Below, in pieces: positions 25,089 to 33,929 of a stretch of 64,000 bases of DNA (positions are counted from its first letter, which is position 1; every line of letters begins with the position of its first letter). A program made the translations under genes and the position numbers. The stretch spans positions 620,001 through 684,000 of the forward strand of contig NZ_SUMB01000001.1 in NCBI RefSeq assembly GCF_005048155.1. The letters are read 5' to 3'. The notes under the pieces were generated by a model. The model saw only the letters and a program-made list of their open reading frames with translations. It ran no database searches and was not told where the DNA came from. The DNA comes from Streptomyces piniterrae (GTDB lineage: Bacteria > Actinomycetota > Actinomycetes > Streptomycetales > Streptomycetaceae).

Positions 25089-25466
25089 ATGTCCGATTCA
25101 CTGGTCGGCCGTTTGGGCCACCCGGCCCCTTACAGCGGGCAAGGGGCCTCCGCCAATCTGGCCGACATTCTGGAACGCGTCCTGGACAAGGGCGTCGTCA
25201 TCGCCGGCGACATCCAGATCAATCTGCTCGACATCGAGTTGCTGACCATCAAGCTTCGCCTGCTCGTCGCCTCCGTCGACAAGGCGAAGGAGATGGGCAT
25301 CGACTGGTGGGAGCACGACCCCTCATTGTCCTCCTGTGCCCGGACACCGCAGCCGCCGGCCGAGGAATACGAGCAGCTGCGCGACGAGCTGGCGGAGCTG
25401 CGGGCGGCGATCGGAGCGCCCGACGGACGCGACGCACACCAGACGGACCACGAGGAGAGCCAGTGA
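25089..25466 (+). CDS. gvpJ: Gas vesicle protein GvpJ (GvpA-like)
   Basis: A 125-residue GvpA-related minor shell protein. Residues 23-75 read LADILERVLDKGVVIAGDIQ and IELLTIKLRLLVASVDKAKE, followed by GIDWWEHDP, the usual GvpJ mark. The C-terminus is a coiled-coil-like acidic segment. AAGGAGG lies upstream of ATG 25089. GvpJ-type proteins probably shape the conical ends of the vesicle. Confidence 0.92.
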   Translation: MSDSLVGRLGHPAPYSGQGASANLADILERVLDKGVVIAGDIQINLLDIELLTIKLRLLVASVDKAKEMGIDWWEHDPSLSSCARTPQPPAEEYEQLRDELAELRAAIGAPDGRDAHQTDHEESQ

Positions 25467-26374
25467 GCACTCGTACGCCGGTCACGAACAGCCCAGCCGG
25501 CGCATCGCCCCGGTTCCAGCCCCCGCACCAGCCCACGCACCAACCCACCACCCCCCAGGAATCCGGCTCCTGGTCCTCCTACGTCTACGCCGTCGGTCGC
25601 GCCGGCCCCGCCTTCGGCGCCGCGGCTGCCCAGCCCACCGGGATACTGGGCGGCCGGGTGCGGGCGGTCGTCGCCCGCGACCTGGCAGCGCTGGTCTCCT
25701 CCGTTCCGGCGGACGCCTTCACCACCGACGGCATGAAGGCGCAGCTGGAAAACCTGGCGGACCTGGAGGTGATGGCACGTACGCACCACGCGGTCGTCGA
25801 GGCCGCGCACGCCGCCGGCACGACGGTGCTCCCCATGCGACTGGCCACGGTCTACCTCGACGACGCCCGCGTGCGGTCGATGCTTCAGGAGCACGGCACA
25901 GGATTCGGCGAACTGCTCTCCTGGCTCGAAGGCCACGTCGAGCTGGGCGTGAAGGTCCACGCGGTCCCGCGCGCCGCCCCGGCTGCGGCCGAGGCTGACG
26001 CAACGGGCACGGCCCCCGCGTCCTCCCTGGTCAGCCCAGGTCGCGCGTATCTACAGCGGCGCCGGGCCCAGCAACGTACCCAGCGCGAGGTGTACCAGGC
26101 GGCGGGAGGCATCGCCGACGAGGTACGGAGCAGGGCGGCCGCCCTCGCAAGGGCCGTGGTCCGGCATCGCACACAGCAAGGTGAACTGGCGCCCGGCACG
26201 GGGGAGAACATCGCCAACGAGGCGTATCTCGTCCCCGACGACCGGATCGGGGAGTTCCATCAGGCGCTGGCCGGCCTGGCCGATGACGCCGTCGGCGTAC
26301 GCATCGAGATCACCGGTCCTTGGGCGCCGTACTCCTTCGCGACGTCATCCCAGGGTGACGGGGGTACGCGATGA
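25463..26374 (+). CDS. gvpL: Gas vesicle protein GvpL (GvpF/L family)
   Basis: A 303-residue GvpF/L protein with a Pro/His-rich N-terminal extension (residues 1-35), then SSYVYAVGRAGPAFG, LPMRLATVYLDD and the end ITGPWAPYSFA. GTG 25463 overlaps the gvpJ stop (GTGA). A second GvpF/L gene in the same cluster is normal in streptomycetes. Confidence 0.92.
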   Translation: MSTRTPVTNSPAGASPRFQPPHQPTHQPTTPQESGSWSSYVYAVGRAGPAFGAAAAQPTGILGGRVRAVVARDLAALVSSVPADAFTTDGMKAQLENLADLEVMARTHHAVVEAAHAAGTTVLPMRLATVYLDDARVRSMLQEHGTGFGELLSWLEGHVELGVKVHAVPRAAPAAAEADATGTAPASSLVSPGRAYLQRRRAQQRTQREVYQAAGGIADEVRSRAAALARAVVRHRTQQGELAPGTGENIANEAYLVPDDRIGEFHQALAGLADDAVGVRIEITGPWAPYSFATSSQGDGGTR

Positions 26375-26748
26375 CCGCTGACATGGAGGAAGAGTTACTC
26401 GCAGGGCGGCAGCTCACCCTCATCGATCTGCTGGACCGTCTCCTGAACGGCGGCGCCGTCCTCACGGGGGACATCGTGCTGTCCATCGCCGATGTGGATC
26501 TGGTCTGTGTCGATTTGCGTGCGGTCATCCGGTCGATCACGGGCGATGATCCGGCGCCCATGTCCTTTCCGTGCTCCCGCGCACGCCCTTTCCACGCTCC
26601 CTTGGAAGGCACTCTCCATGGCATCCCGGCGGCTGAAGGTGGACCCGGAGACGGTGGAGCGGGACCTGGTCACCTTGGTGCTGACGGTCGTCGAACTCCT
26701 GCGGCAACTCATGGAGCGCACCGCATTGCACCGCGCCGACCAGGGTGA
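26371..26748 (+). CDS. gvpS: Gas vesicle protein GvpS (GvpA-like), C-terminus abnormal
   Basis: A GvpA-related protein: residues 13-58 (LTLIDLLDRLLNGGAVLTGD, VDLVCVDLRAVIRSI) are family-like. From about residue 66 onward the sequence (RARPFHAPLEGTLHGI and on) looks like out-of-frame coding and runs for 131 bases inside gvpK in another frame. The real protein probably ended near residue 70-90 and has lost its stop by a small indel or substitution. It may still work, because the conserved core is intact. ATG 26371 overlaps the gvpL stop. Confidence 0.75.
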   Translation: MTADMEEELLAGRQLTLIDLLDRLLNGGAVLTGDIVLSIADVDLVCVDLRAVIRSITGDDPAPMSFPCSRARPFHAPLEGTLHGIPAAEGGPGDGGAGPGHLGADGRRTPAATHGAHRIAPRRPG

Positions 26749-26971
26749 TCTGAGTGCCGAGCAGGAAGAACGGATCGGCATGACCCTCATGCTCCTCCAG
26801 GACCGCATGTCGGAACTCTGCGAGACACACGGTCTGACGATGGACGATCTCAACCTGGATCTCGGGCCGCTGGGTTCACTGCTGCCGCGCTCCACCGATG
26901 CCGGTCCCACCCCCGGTGGCGACGCGGACGCCGGTACCGGTGGTGAGGAAACCGTCGGACCGTCCGTCTGA
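26618..26971 (+). CDS. gvpK: Gas vesicle protein GvpK
   Basis: A 117-residue GvpK: RLKVDPETVERDLVTLVLTV, LLRQLMERTALHRADQGDLS, LGLTMDDLNLDLGPLG are the conserved parts. ATG 26618 has GGAAGG nine bases upstream. Last gene of the cluster. gvpG, gvpY and gvpZ, which lie between F and J in S. coelicolor as I recall, are absent. Confidence 0.92.
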   Translation: MASRRLKVDPETVERDLVTLVLTVVELLRQLMERTALHRADQGDLSAEQEERIGMTLMLLQDRMSELCETHGLTMDDLNLDLGPLGSLLPRSTDAGPTPGGDADAGTGGEETVGPSV

Positions 26972-27108
26972 TGGTGGCCGACGACCGTTTCGGCACCGCC
27001 GCCGAGCCCAGTCGGCCCTGTCCGCCTGGCACCGGGCCCGCATCCGGCGTGGACTGGTAGTACGCAGTGGATCCGCCCGGACCTGCTGAACGACGAGGGG
27101 ACAGAGTG

Positions 27109-27435
27109 ATGCCCGCAGGATCCAGCAAGAAGCGAGAGCGGCAGTACGAGCACATCAAGGACAACGCGCTGGAGCACGGTGTCTCGGAGAAGCGGGCCAA
27201 GGAGATCGCCTCCCGGACCGTGAACAAGGAACGCGCCCGCTCCGGCGAATCCAAGACGGCGAGCAAGACCTCCCTCCGCGACCCCAAGTCCGCACCCCAG
27301 CGAGGCGGCGAGCGCTCCCATAAGGGACCCGGCGGTCCGACCCGCGACCAGCTCTACGAGGAGGCCAAGAAGAAGAACGTCGAAGGCCGCTCGACGATGA
27401 CCAAGGAGCAGCTGCGCCGGGCTGTCGGCCGCTGA
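27109..27435 (+). CDS. Small basic protein, often annotated plasmid stabilization-like
   Basis: A 108-residue Lys/Arg-rich protein. The N-terminal half (KKRERQYEHIKDNALEHGVS, EKRAKEIASRTVNKERAR) is conserved in streptomycetes under names such as plasmid stabilization protein. The C-terminal half (TRDQLYEEAKKKNVEGRS, MTKEQLRRAVG) looks like a Rho-N/SAP-type helix-extended-helix that could bind nucleic acid. ATG 27109 follows GAGGGG. Function unknown. Confidence 0.85.
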   Translation: MPAGSSKKRERQYEHIKDNALEHGVSEKRAKEIASRTVNKERARSGESKTASKTSLRDPKSAPQRGGERSHKGPGGPTRDQLYEEAKKKNVEGRSTMTKEQLRRAVGR

Positions 27436-27537
27436 ACACGGCCCTGAACACGTCGTGAAAACACCGGCTCGGCACGCGGTCACGGGGAACTCGGGATCCG
27501 GGCCGGGGACGGGGCATGACCACCCCAGGAGGACCCG

Positions 27538-28221
27538 ATGTTGCGGCACACCAGACTGGCCGGGGAATCAGCGGAATATCTCGCCGCCCGCGAAGAGCTG
27601 CGCCTGGCCGAGATCGACCTCATGCGCCACCGGGAGAAGGTCGCGGCCCGGCGACGGGCACTCCCGCAGGGCCCGCCCGTCGACGACTACGTGTTCATCG
27701 AGGGCCCCGCCGACCTCGACGCCGGCGACACCCCGCTCCGCGAGGTCGGCCTGAGCGGGCTGTTCACCGCCCCGGAGCGCCCGCTGATCGTCTACCACCT
27801 CATGTACGGCAAGCTGCAGACCGCGCCCTGCCCGATGTGCACGCTATGGATCGACGGTTTCAACGGCATCGCCCACCACGTCGCCCGCAACGCCGACTTC
27901 GTCATCGCCGCGGCCGCCGACCCGCCTGCCCTGCGGCAGCACGCCCGCAACCGCGGCTGGCACCGGCTACGGCTCCTGAGCTGCGGCGACAGCACGTTCA
28001 AATACGACCTGGGCAGCGAGGACGAGGACGGCGAACAGGACTCCACCCTCTCCGTCTTCACCCGCGACGGCGATGGCACGATCCGTCACTTCTACTCCAC
28101 CCACCCCCGCATGGCCGACGACATCGACCAGCGGGGCATCGACCTCCTGGCCCCCGTCTGGCACCTCCTCGACCTGACCCCGCAGGGCCGCGGCGACTGG
28201 TACCCCAACCTCGACTACTGA
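27538..28221 (+). CDS. DUF899-family thioredoxin-like protein
   Basis: A 227-residue DUF899 protein: EELRLAEIDLMRHREKVAARRRALP at the N-terminus, YHLMYGKLQTAPCPMCTLWIDGFNG in the middle with a CPMC dithiol in the thioredoxin position, and HFYSTHPRM near the end. The family is thioredoxin-fold; substrates are unknown. AGGAGG precedes ATG 27538. It is followed by a very strong convergent hairpin. Confidence 0.88.
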   Translation: MLRHTRLAGESAEYLAAREELRLAEIDLMRHREKVAARRRALPQGPPVDDYVFIEGPADLDAGDTPLREVGLSGLFTAPERPLIVYHLMYGKLQTAPCPMCTLWIDGFNGIAHHVARNADFVIAAAADPPALRQHARNRGWHRLRLLSCGDSTFKYDLGSEDEDGEQDSTLSVFTRDGDGTIRHFYSTHPRMADDIDQRGIDLLAPVWHLLDLTPQGRGDWYPNLDY

Positions 28222-28259
28222 CCCGCGAACCTCGACGGGCGCACCGCGAACGCCACACC

Positions 28260-28299
28260 ACCACCGGCCCGGCCACATGGTGTCGGCCGGGCCGGTGGT
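28260..28299. terminator. Strong bidirectional terminator hairpin
   Basis: ACCACCGGCCCGGCC (28260-28274) pairs perfectly with GGCCGGGCCGGTGGT (28285-28299), a 15-bp stem with a 10-nt loop, between the convergent DUF899 and hydrolase genes. Confidence 0.9.
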
Positions 28300-28340
28300 T
28301 CCGCCGCCCCCCACGGGCCACGGCAGCGGACGCGGTCAGA

Positions 28341-29108
28341 TCAGGCGTCCAGCCAGGTGATCCCGTTACCGCCGTCGTTGGCGATGGTCCGGGTCATGGC
28401 GTTGCCGTCCTTCGGGTAGTTCCCGTGCTTGGTGAAGTAGCCGAGGATGGACTCGAGCGAGGTCGCGTCGCACACCCCGTCGCCGCGGATGCAGAACCGC
28501 TCCACCGGAACGCCCGGGAATTCCGCCGGCCCGGCACCGGGGGAGGTGAACCCGAACGCGCTCAAGCCCTTCGGGACGCGGGCCGCCACGCCGGTGCCGG
28601 GCTGCATCGGGTCGGCGTAGAGCATGCCGTTGACCTGTTCGCGCGGGACGCCGGTCTCGTTGTTGGCGATCTTCTGGAGCACCACGTCCGCGACCTGCGC
28701 GCCTTGGGAGTAGCCGACGATCGTGAGGCGTGCGTCCGGGTCGCGGCGGTGGGTCTCCTCGGCGGCGGCCAGCAGATTCTTGTACCCCTCCGCCACGCTG
28801 GCGTCGTAGCTCGGTGCGTTCGGGTCCGGGCTGAACTGCTTGCTGCCCACCCACGGTCCGGCGCTCGCCGGGTAGCAGACCGGAACGATCTGTTCGCCCT
28901 CGGTCAGGGACCGGTTGGCGGCCGCATAGGACGTGGTGCAGCCTTCGGACTCGTCCGCCGCGGCGCCCGTGCCGCCCACCTCCAGGTAGTAGTGGTGGAC
29001 GTCGTCGGCCTGCGCGACGGTGGGTGCGATGACGGCGGTGCCGGCCACCATCGCCGCCGTCATGGCGGCGGTCCCCATCGCCCGTGTCAGCCTGCTCATC
29101 TTTGCCAT
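28341..29108 (-). CDS. Secreted cutinase/PE-PPE-type serine hydrolase
   Basis: A 255-residue exported alpha/beta hydrolase. A Sec signal peptide (MAKMSRLTRAMGTAAMTAAM, cleavage near AQA-DD at about residue 34) precedes the domain. The nucleophile elbow is GYSQGAQ; the acid and His lie in the C-terminal part (GDGVCD and TKHGNYP). This resembles cutinase-like/PE-PPE-domain esterases of actinomycetes. ATG 29108 is used; ATG 29099 is also possible. Likely an extracellular esterase or lipase; substrate unknown. Confidence 0.85.
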   Translation of the reverse strand: MAKMSRLTRAMGTAAMTAAMVAGTAVIAPTVAQADDVHHYYLEVGGTGAAADESEGCTTSYAAANRSLTEGEQIVPVCYPASAGPWVGSKQFSPDPNAPSYDASVAEGYKNLLAAAEETHRRDPDARLTIVGYSQGAQVADVVLQKIANNETGVPREQVNGMLYADPMQPGTGVAARVPKGLSAFGFTSPGAGPAEFPGVPVERFCIRGDGVCDATSLESILGYFTKHGNYPKDGNAMTRTIANDGGNGITWLDA

Positions 29109-29273
29109 TGCCTGGGTCTCCCCCTTGGGTCGGGTCGTGCCTGCGTCGAACGGCGTTGACGCTAGAGACGGCCGATGAAATTGCGCTGACATGGCAATGA
29201 CCGCGCTGGTGGGGTGGCCGAGGGGCGGACCCCCGCTCCTCGCGCCGTCGGATCGGCGCGGGTCAGGAGCGGG

Positions 29274-29807
29274 TCAGGAACGGTCGAGTCGGGCTGCCAG
29301 ATCCTGCGGGAGCGAGTCCCGACTCGCCCGGTTCACCTGGAGGAGTTCGATGTCGGCCCGCCGCTTGAGGGCGTCGGTGAACGGGTCGCTCTTCGCATGG
29401 ACGGTGGCGACGATGTCGACGTCGGACGTGAACAGGCGCCGGACCACGTCCTGGAACGCGGTGCAGGCCAGCTCCATACGCCCGAGTTCGTCGATCAGCA
29501 CGAGCTCACCACGAGCCGGATCCGCTGCCGCCGACCAGAGCGGCGGCAGCGCGAGCCGCTCCATGACGCCCAGATCGACGCCGTACCGGCCCACCCGCGG
29601 TGGACCCGGGAAGTCGACATGCGCGAGGACGGCTCGCGCACCGTCGTCCACCGTTTCCAGCGCGAATCCGGTCCGGGTGCCGCCCTGCCGAATCTCCTCC
29701 GTGGTGAAGCCGATGGTCCTACGGGCGCGCAGCAGCGTGGACAGTCGGCGGACAACGGTCGTCTTGCCCGCGCCGGGGCGTCCCTCGAGCAGGATTCTCG
29801 TCGGCAT
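29274..29807 (-). CDS. THEP1-type nucleoside triphosphatase
   Basis: A 177-residue P-loop NTPase of the THEP1/DUF265 family: Walker A GRPGAGKTT at the N-terminus, TIGFTTEEIR, and Walker B LVLIDELGRMEL. The family hydrolyses nucleoside triphosphates; the biological role is unclear. ATG 29807 starts the family core; the frame extends upstream with Pro/Ala-rich, non-family residues. It is divergent from the PEBP gene. Confidence 0.9.
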   Translation of the reverse strand: MPTRILLEGRPGAGKTTVVRRLSTLLRARRTIGFTTEEIRQGGTRTGFALETVDDGARAVLAHVDFPGPPRVGRYGVDLGVMERLALPPLWSAAADPARGELVLIDELGRMELACTAFQDVVRRLFTSDVDIVATVHAKSDPFTDALKRRADIELLQVNRASRDSLPQDLAARLDRS

Positions 29808-29931
29808 CTCGTGCTCCGCATCGGGTGTGTCGTACAACGTTCCCGGCGCGCTGGTCGGTGCACTCGGCCGATCGGGTGCTCTGCCCGCCTGGACCGGTGC
29901 CGACGGGCGCGAGCGGGGTACAGCCGCGCGC

Positions 29932-30384
29932 ATGACGGGAATTCAGCTCACAAGCGGGGCGTTCAACGACCATGCGGAGATCCCTCGACGCCACAGCGGG
30001 GAGGGCGATGATGTCTCGCCACCGCTGACCTGGTCGGCCGTGCCGGACGGCGCGTCGGAGTTGGTTCTGCTCTGCGAGGACCCTGACGCGCCGGGCGGGT
30101 CGTTCCTGCACTGGCTGGTCACGGGTATCGATCCGGGGAGTGCGGGTGTGGGGGAGGGGCAGTCGCCGCCCGGCGGCCAGGAGTGGCCCAACGGATTCGG
30201 GCGGGTGGGCTGGGGCGGTCCGATGCCTCCCCCGGGGCATGGGACGCACCGCTACTTCTTCCGCCTGTGGGCCGTGTCGGAGCCGCCTGCCCTGCATGGC
30301 AAGCCGACCGTCGACGCCGTGCATCGTGCCGTGAAGGGCCGGGAGTTGGCGGGCGGCACGCTCATGGGCACCTATCAACGCTGA
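29932..30384 (+). CDS. YbhB/YbcL (PEBP, Raf kinase inhibitor-like) protein
   Basis: A 150-residue phosphatidylethanolamine-binding-protein family member. GEGDDVSPPLTWSAVPDGA, LLCEDPDAPGGSFLHWL and GPMPPPGHGTHRYFFRLWA form the conserved ligand pocket (DPDAP and GxxHRY). Ligand and role are unknown in bacteria. Confidence 0.93.
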   Translation: MTGIQLTSGAFNDHAEIPRRHSGEGDDVSPPLTWSAVPDGASELVLLCEDPDAPGGSFLHWLVTGIDPGSAGVGEGQSPPGGQEWPNGFGRVGWGGPMPPPGHGTHRYFFRLWAVSEPPALHGKPTVDAVHRAVKGRELAGGTLMGTYQR

Positions 30385-30443
30385 CCAGCGGTACGGGCGC
30401 CGGCGAGAACGCCGGTGGGAGCCGGCGCGCGTCACGGTGGAAC

Positions 30444-30513
30444 GAGGGCCTCCTGCCATCGGCTGCGGCTGCGGAATGCGGCTGAGCAGTCGACAGTGAG
30501 CCAGGAGGCCCTC
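30444..30513. terminator. Long-loop inverted repeat between convergent genes
   Basis: GAGGGCCTCCTG (30444-30455) and CAGGAGGCCCTC (30502-30513) form a 12-bp perfect stem around a 46-nt loop, between the convergent PEBP and lipoprotein genes. It may act as terminator; the loop is longer than usual. Confidence 0.55.
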
Positions 30514-30579
30514 ACCCCGTTCAGGCACGACCCGGGGTGTTCTCGTCAGGCGAGGTTCCGGGCCGGCACGCCGAACCGG

Positions 30580-31305
30580 CTATTTCGCGTGCCGCACCCG
30601 TGCCACGATCTTCTCGGTCAGACCGAGGCCGGCGGCGCCCATGTCACTGGACTGCACGCTGTAGAAGGTGGTGATGACGACGTTGCCGACCCGAGTAGCC
30701 ACCAGTGTGGTGCCGCCCTCCCACTCCGGCGCGGAGAGTACGGCCTTGAGGGTCTCGTCACCCACCTTCGGAACCTTCGTGGTCTTGATCGTCACTGCGG
30801 CGGCGGTGCCACCGGAGTTGTCCTTGAAATGCGCGCAGTGCGTGAGCACCTGCTCCAGGCGCTTCATGACCTTTTTTGCGTCCGTGCCTCGGAAACTGTC
30901 GACTTCCTCGTTGAACTCCTCCTGGGCGGCGTTCACGAAGTCGGCCTGGGCGAAGGAGGCGCTGGGGACGCCGCTGGTCTCGATCCAGGCACTGGCCTCC
31001 AACTTCGGGCAGGCGCTCGCCAAGTCGACGGCCTTGCTCGACGATGCCGCTTCGAAGACCTTCCCCGTGTCCCGCGTGCCCTGCGGGTCGGCGCGGTAGC
31101 CCTTGGGCAGTACCCCGACCGGGAGAAGCAGGGACTTCAGCCGGGTGCCGCTGAGCAGGCCGGCATTCGGGTCGCCCGCTGTGGAACCGGCCGACGGTCC
31201 GGACGCGGCCGGTTTACCGCCGGTGTCACCGGAGGCGCAGGCGGTGAGGGCGAAGGGCAGCGTGGCGGTCGCGGCGACCGCCATCAGGGCACGACGAAGC
31301 TTCAT
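30580..31305 (-). CDS. Putative lipoprotein
   Basis: A 241-residue protein with a lipoprotein signal (KLRRALMAVAATATLPFALTAC, lipobox LTAC with Cys22). After a Gly/Ser/Ala linker, residues 55-241 form a globular domain of alternating strands (LPVGVLPKGYRAD, VLTHCAHFKD, TLVATRVGNVVITTFYS). I do not recognise the fold by name; similar predicted lipoproteins are common in streptomycetes. Two further cysteines could form a disulfide. Confidence 0.85.
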   Translation of the reverse strand: MKLRRALMAVAATATLPFALTACASGDTGGKPAASGPSAGSTAGDPNAGLLSGTRLKSLLLPVGVLPKGYRADPQGTRDTGKVFEAASSSKAVDLASACPKLEASAWIETSGVPSASFAQADFVNAAQEEFNEEVDSFRGTDAKKVMKRLEQVLTHCAHFKDNSGGTAAAVTIKTTKVPKVGDETLKAVLSAPEWEGGTTLVATRVGNVVITTFYSVQSSDMGAAGLGLTEKIVARVRHAK

Positions 31306-31810
31306 GAAGCCTTCTTCTGGGTCAAAGACGAAATCAGGAAATGAAGACACGAGGCCGTCGCGGGTATGGGGGTGCGCGGTGCGGCAGGCGCTGATCGTAA
31401 GGGTGCGCGGCCCAGGCGCCCAGAGGTCTGCCGCTGGGCCAGTGCCGGGCGGCCGGGCAAACCAAGGGGAAGATTTCGTCGAAACGGTGCAGTTGCCTCC
31501 GGTTTTCAGAAATTTCTTATGGTGAGTATCACGTGTGAAAGGTCCGCGACGGCGACGTCTGCCGTCGAGAACGGCCTCGCCGCAAGACCGCCACCACGGC
31601 GCGGTATGCACCACGTGACCGAGGATTCACCACTCGTGTCGAAGGAACGACCGCCCACGGGGGAGTGCGTCCGTAACGAGCACATCCGGCCCACGAGGCG
31701 TATATGTGAAGCCACGGGAAGTACCAACAGGCGCGGCGCCGCAAGGCACACCGTGCGGCGTCCCTGTTCCTGCCGGGTCGTGAGCGCGGCCCGGCAGCAG
31801 GAGATGCACC
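31306..31810. other. 505-bp divergent intergenic region
   Basis: No gene is supported. It holds the promoters for the lipoprotein (leftward) and the SpoIIE phosphatase (rightward). There are AT-richer patches near 31490-31535. I see no convincing repeat or RNA gene. Confidence 0.4.
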
Positions 31811-32917
31811 GTGAAAGTCCTGCAACCCACGCTGGCGAAGGTGCCGTGGATCCTCACGGCACTGGCCCTCGTGGTCGGCGTGTTCCTGGACCTCATCGCG
31901 CCCGAGCCGTACACGGGGCTCCCGCTGCTGGCCGCCGCACCGCTCGTCGCGGGCGCCACGCTCTCCTTCCGCTCCGCGCTCGCCGTCGTGTGCGTCACCT
32001 GCGTGGTCTCGGTGGCGGTGGACATCGAACGGGAACGCCCTGCGACACCCTTGTTCGTCGATCTGGCCGTGGTCGGCCTGATCGGCGTGCTGGCTCTCGG
32101 CGTCAACCTGCTCATGGTGCGCCAGGGGCGTGATCTGGCGCTGGCCAGGGATGTCGCGGAGGCGGTGCAGCGGGCGGTGCTCCCGGACCCACCCAGGGAG
32201 GTCGGGCCGCTGGACGTGGCCGCGGGGTACACGGCGGCGCATGCCGAGGCAAGGATCGGCGGTGATTTCTTCGCGGTGCAGGAAACGCCGTTCGGGGTGC
32301 GGGTGATCATCGGGGATGTGCGGGGCAAGGGCATGGCGGCGGTGGCCGCCGTATCGGTCGCGATCGGAGCCTTCCGCCAGGAGGCCGAGTACGATCCCAC
32401 CTTGATCACTCTGGCCGAGCGGATGGACGAGGCGCTGGCCAGGGAAGCGGCCCGTGGTGGCCCGGTGATCTCCACGGAGGGCTTCACCACCGCCCTACTG
32501 GCCGAGGTCTCCGCCGACGGCGAGGTGCTGAGCCTGGTGAACCGCGGGCATCCGCCGCCGTACCTGGTCCACGACGGTCGGTGCACCCGGCTCGACCCGA
32601 CCGCCCCACAGCTGCCCCTCGGGGTGGGACTGGGCGATCTCACCCCCGCCGGCTCCGCAGTGCCCGTCGACGTGGTGCGGCTGCCACCGGGGGCCTCGCT
32701 GCTGCTGGTGACCGACGGTGTCACCGAGGCGCGGGACAGCCGGGGGACCTTCTACGATCCGGTCTTCTCGGGGCGCCTGCGCAGGCGGTTCAAGGACCCC
32801 GAAGCGCTGGTGGACGCCCTCACCAAGGACGTCGGCCGCTGGACCGAGGGAGAACACGAGGACGACATGGCCATCCTGGTGGTCACCCGCCGCCGTCGCC
32901 CTCACCACGCCGTCTGA
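31811..32917 (+). CDS. Membrane-bound SpoIIE-type PP2C phosphatase
   Basis: A 368-residue protein with about four N-terminal transmembrane helices (residues 10-105) and a SpoIIE/RsbU-like PP2C domain: AVQRAVLP, ARIGGDFFAV, GDVRGKGMAAVA, NRGHPPPYL, LLLVTDGVTEAR and EDDMAILVV supply the metal-binding aspartates. It lacks a sensor domain beyond the membrane part. In streptomycetes such proteins dephosphorylate anti-anti-sigma factors. GTG 31811 follows GGAGA. A second gene of the same type is at 38993-40123. Confidence 0.93.
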   Translation: MKVLQPTLAKVPWILTALALVVGVFLDLIAPEPYTGLPLLAAAPLVAGATLSFRSALAVVCVTCVVSVAVDIERERPATPLFVDLAVVGLIGVLALGVNLLMVRQGRDLALARDVAEAVQRAVLPDPPREVGPLDVAAGYTAAHAEARIGGDFFAVQETPFGVRVIIGDVRGKGMAAVAAVSVAIGAFRQEAEYDPTLITLAERMDEALAREAARGGPVISTEGFTTALLAEVSADGEVLSLVNRGHPPPYLVHDGRCTRLDPTAPQLPLGVGLGDLTPAGSAVPVDVVRLPPGASLLLVTDGVTEARDSRGTFYDPVFSGRLRRRFKDPEALVDALTKDVGRWTEGEHEDDMAILVVTRRRRPHHAV

Positions 32918-33075
32918 CCAGGAAGCCGGCCGTGGCGCCGACCGGCCGGGCGCCCCTCCGCGCCCATGCCCCGCCGCCCCGGCCGTGAGACGCTGACCTG
33001 GGAACGATGAGTTTTCCGCGCCGGCCGGGTCTGAACAGTGCACGCCTTCCACCACCTCCTCGAGAGGAGAAGAAG

Positions 33076-33747
33076 ATGCGCAAGCTGGTCGTATCGACGT
33101 TCGTGTCCCTGGACGGTGTCATGCAGGCCCCCGGCGGACCGGACGAGGACCGCGACGGCGGCTTCGAGCACGGCGGCTGGTCGGTGCCCTACTTCGGTGC
33201 GGACATGGGCCCCATCATGGTCGAGCAGTTCGCCGGGATGGAGGCCCTGCTGCTGGGACGCAGGACCTACGAGATCTTCGCCGCCCACTGGCCGCACATC
33301 ACCGACGAGAACGACCCGGTGGCCACGAAGCTCAACGCCATGCCCAAGTACGTGGCCTCACGAACCCTGGACAAGGTGGAGTGGAACAACTCGCACCTCC
33401 TCGAAGGTGACGTCCCCGAGGCCGTCGCGGAGCTCAAGCAGCGCTCCGGCGGCGAGATCAACGTCCAGGGCAGCGGCAATCTCATCAAGACCCTGCAGCA
33501 GCACGATCTGGTCGACGAGTACCGGCTGCTGATCGAGCCGGTGGTACTCGGCAGCGGCAAACGGCTCTTCGCCGAGGGCGCGGCCCCGGCCGCGTTCCGC
33601 CTCACCGGCGCACAGCCGACCAGCACCGGCGTTGTGTACTGCACGTACGAACGGACCGGCAAACCCGGCTACGGATCCTTCGACCTGGAGAACTACGCGG
33701 AGAAGGCGCGAGAGGTCAACATCGTCGGCGGGACGACTTCGACCTGA
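33076..33747 (+). CDS. Dihydrofolate reductase-family protein (RibD C-terminal type)
   Basis: A 223-residue member of the DHFR/RibD-C-like family: RKLVVSTFVSLDGVMQAPGG, LLLGRRTYEIFAAHWP, INVQGSGNLIKTL and EPVVLGSGKRLF. These are stand-alone NADPH-dependent reductases of unknown substrate, not the housekeeping folate enzyme. GAGAGGAGA precedes ATG 33076. Confidence 0.92.
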   Translation: MRKLVVSTFVSLDGVMQAPGGPDEDRDGGFEHGGWSVPYFGADMGPIMVEQFAGMEALLLGRRTYEIFAAHWPHITDENDPVATKLNAMPKYVASRTLDKVEWNNSHLLEGDVPEAVAELKQRSGGEINVQGSGNLIKTLQQHDLVDEYRLLIEPVVLGSGKRLFAEGAAPAAFRLTGAQPTSTGVVYCTYERTGKPGYGSFDLENYAEKAREVNIVGGTTST

Positions 33748-33929
33748 CGCCGCGCTGATCACCATCGGTGGATCAGCTCATTGTGTGGCTGCTGTCTCGG
33801 CGGGCAGTCCTGCCCAAGCGGCCCAGCACACGCAGCTGACCGTCAACGACCCTCCTGCCGCACAACCGATCTCCCTCCGGCGCGTTCACTGAACGAGGAG
33901 CGACGGGATCGGTGAGCGGAGGCGGGCTC

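Noticed and set aside
29274..29933. Longer THEP1 protein starting at 29933
   Set aside because: The added 42 residues are Pro/Ala/Arg-rich and precede the P-loop unusually far; ATG 29807 gives the family start.
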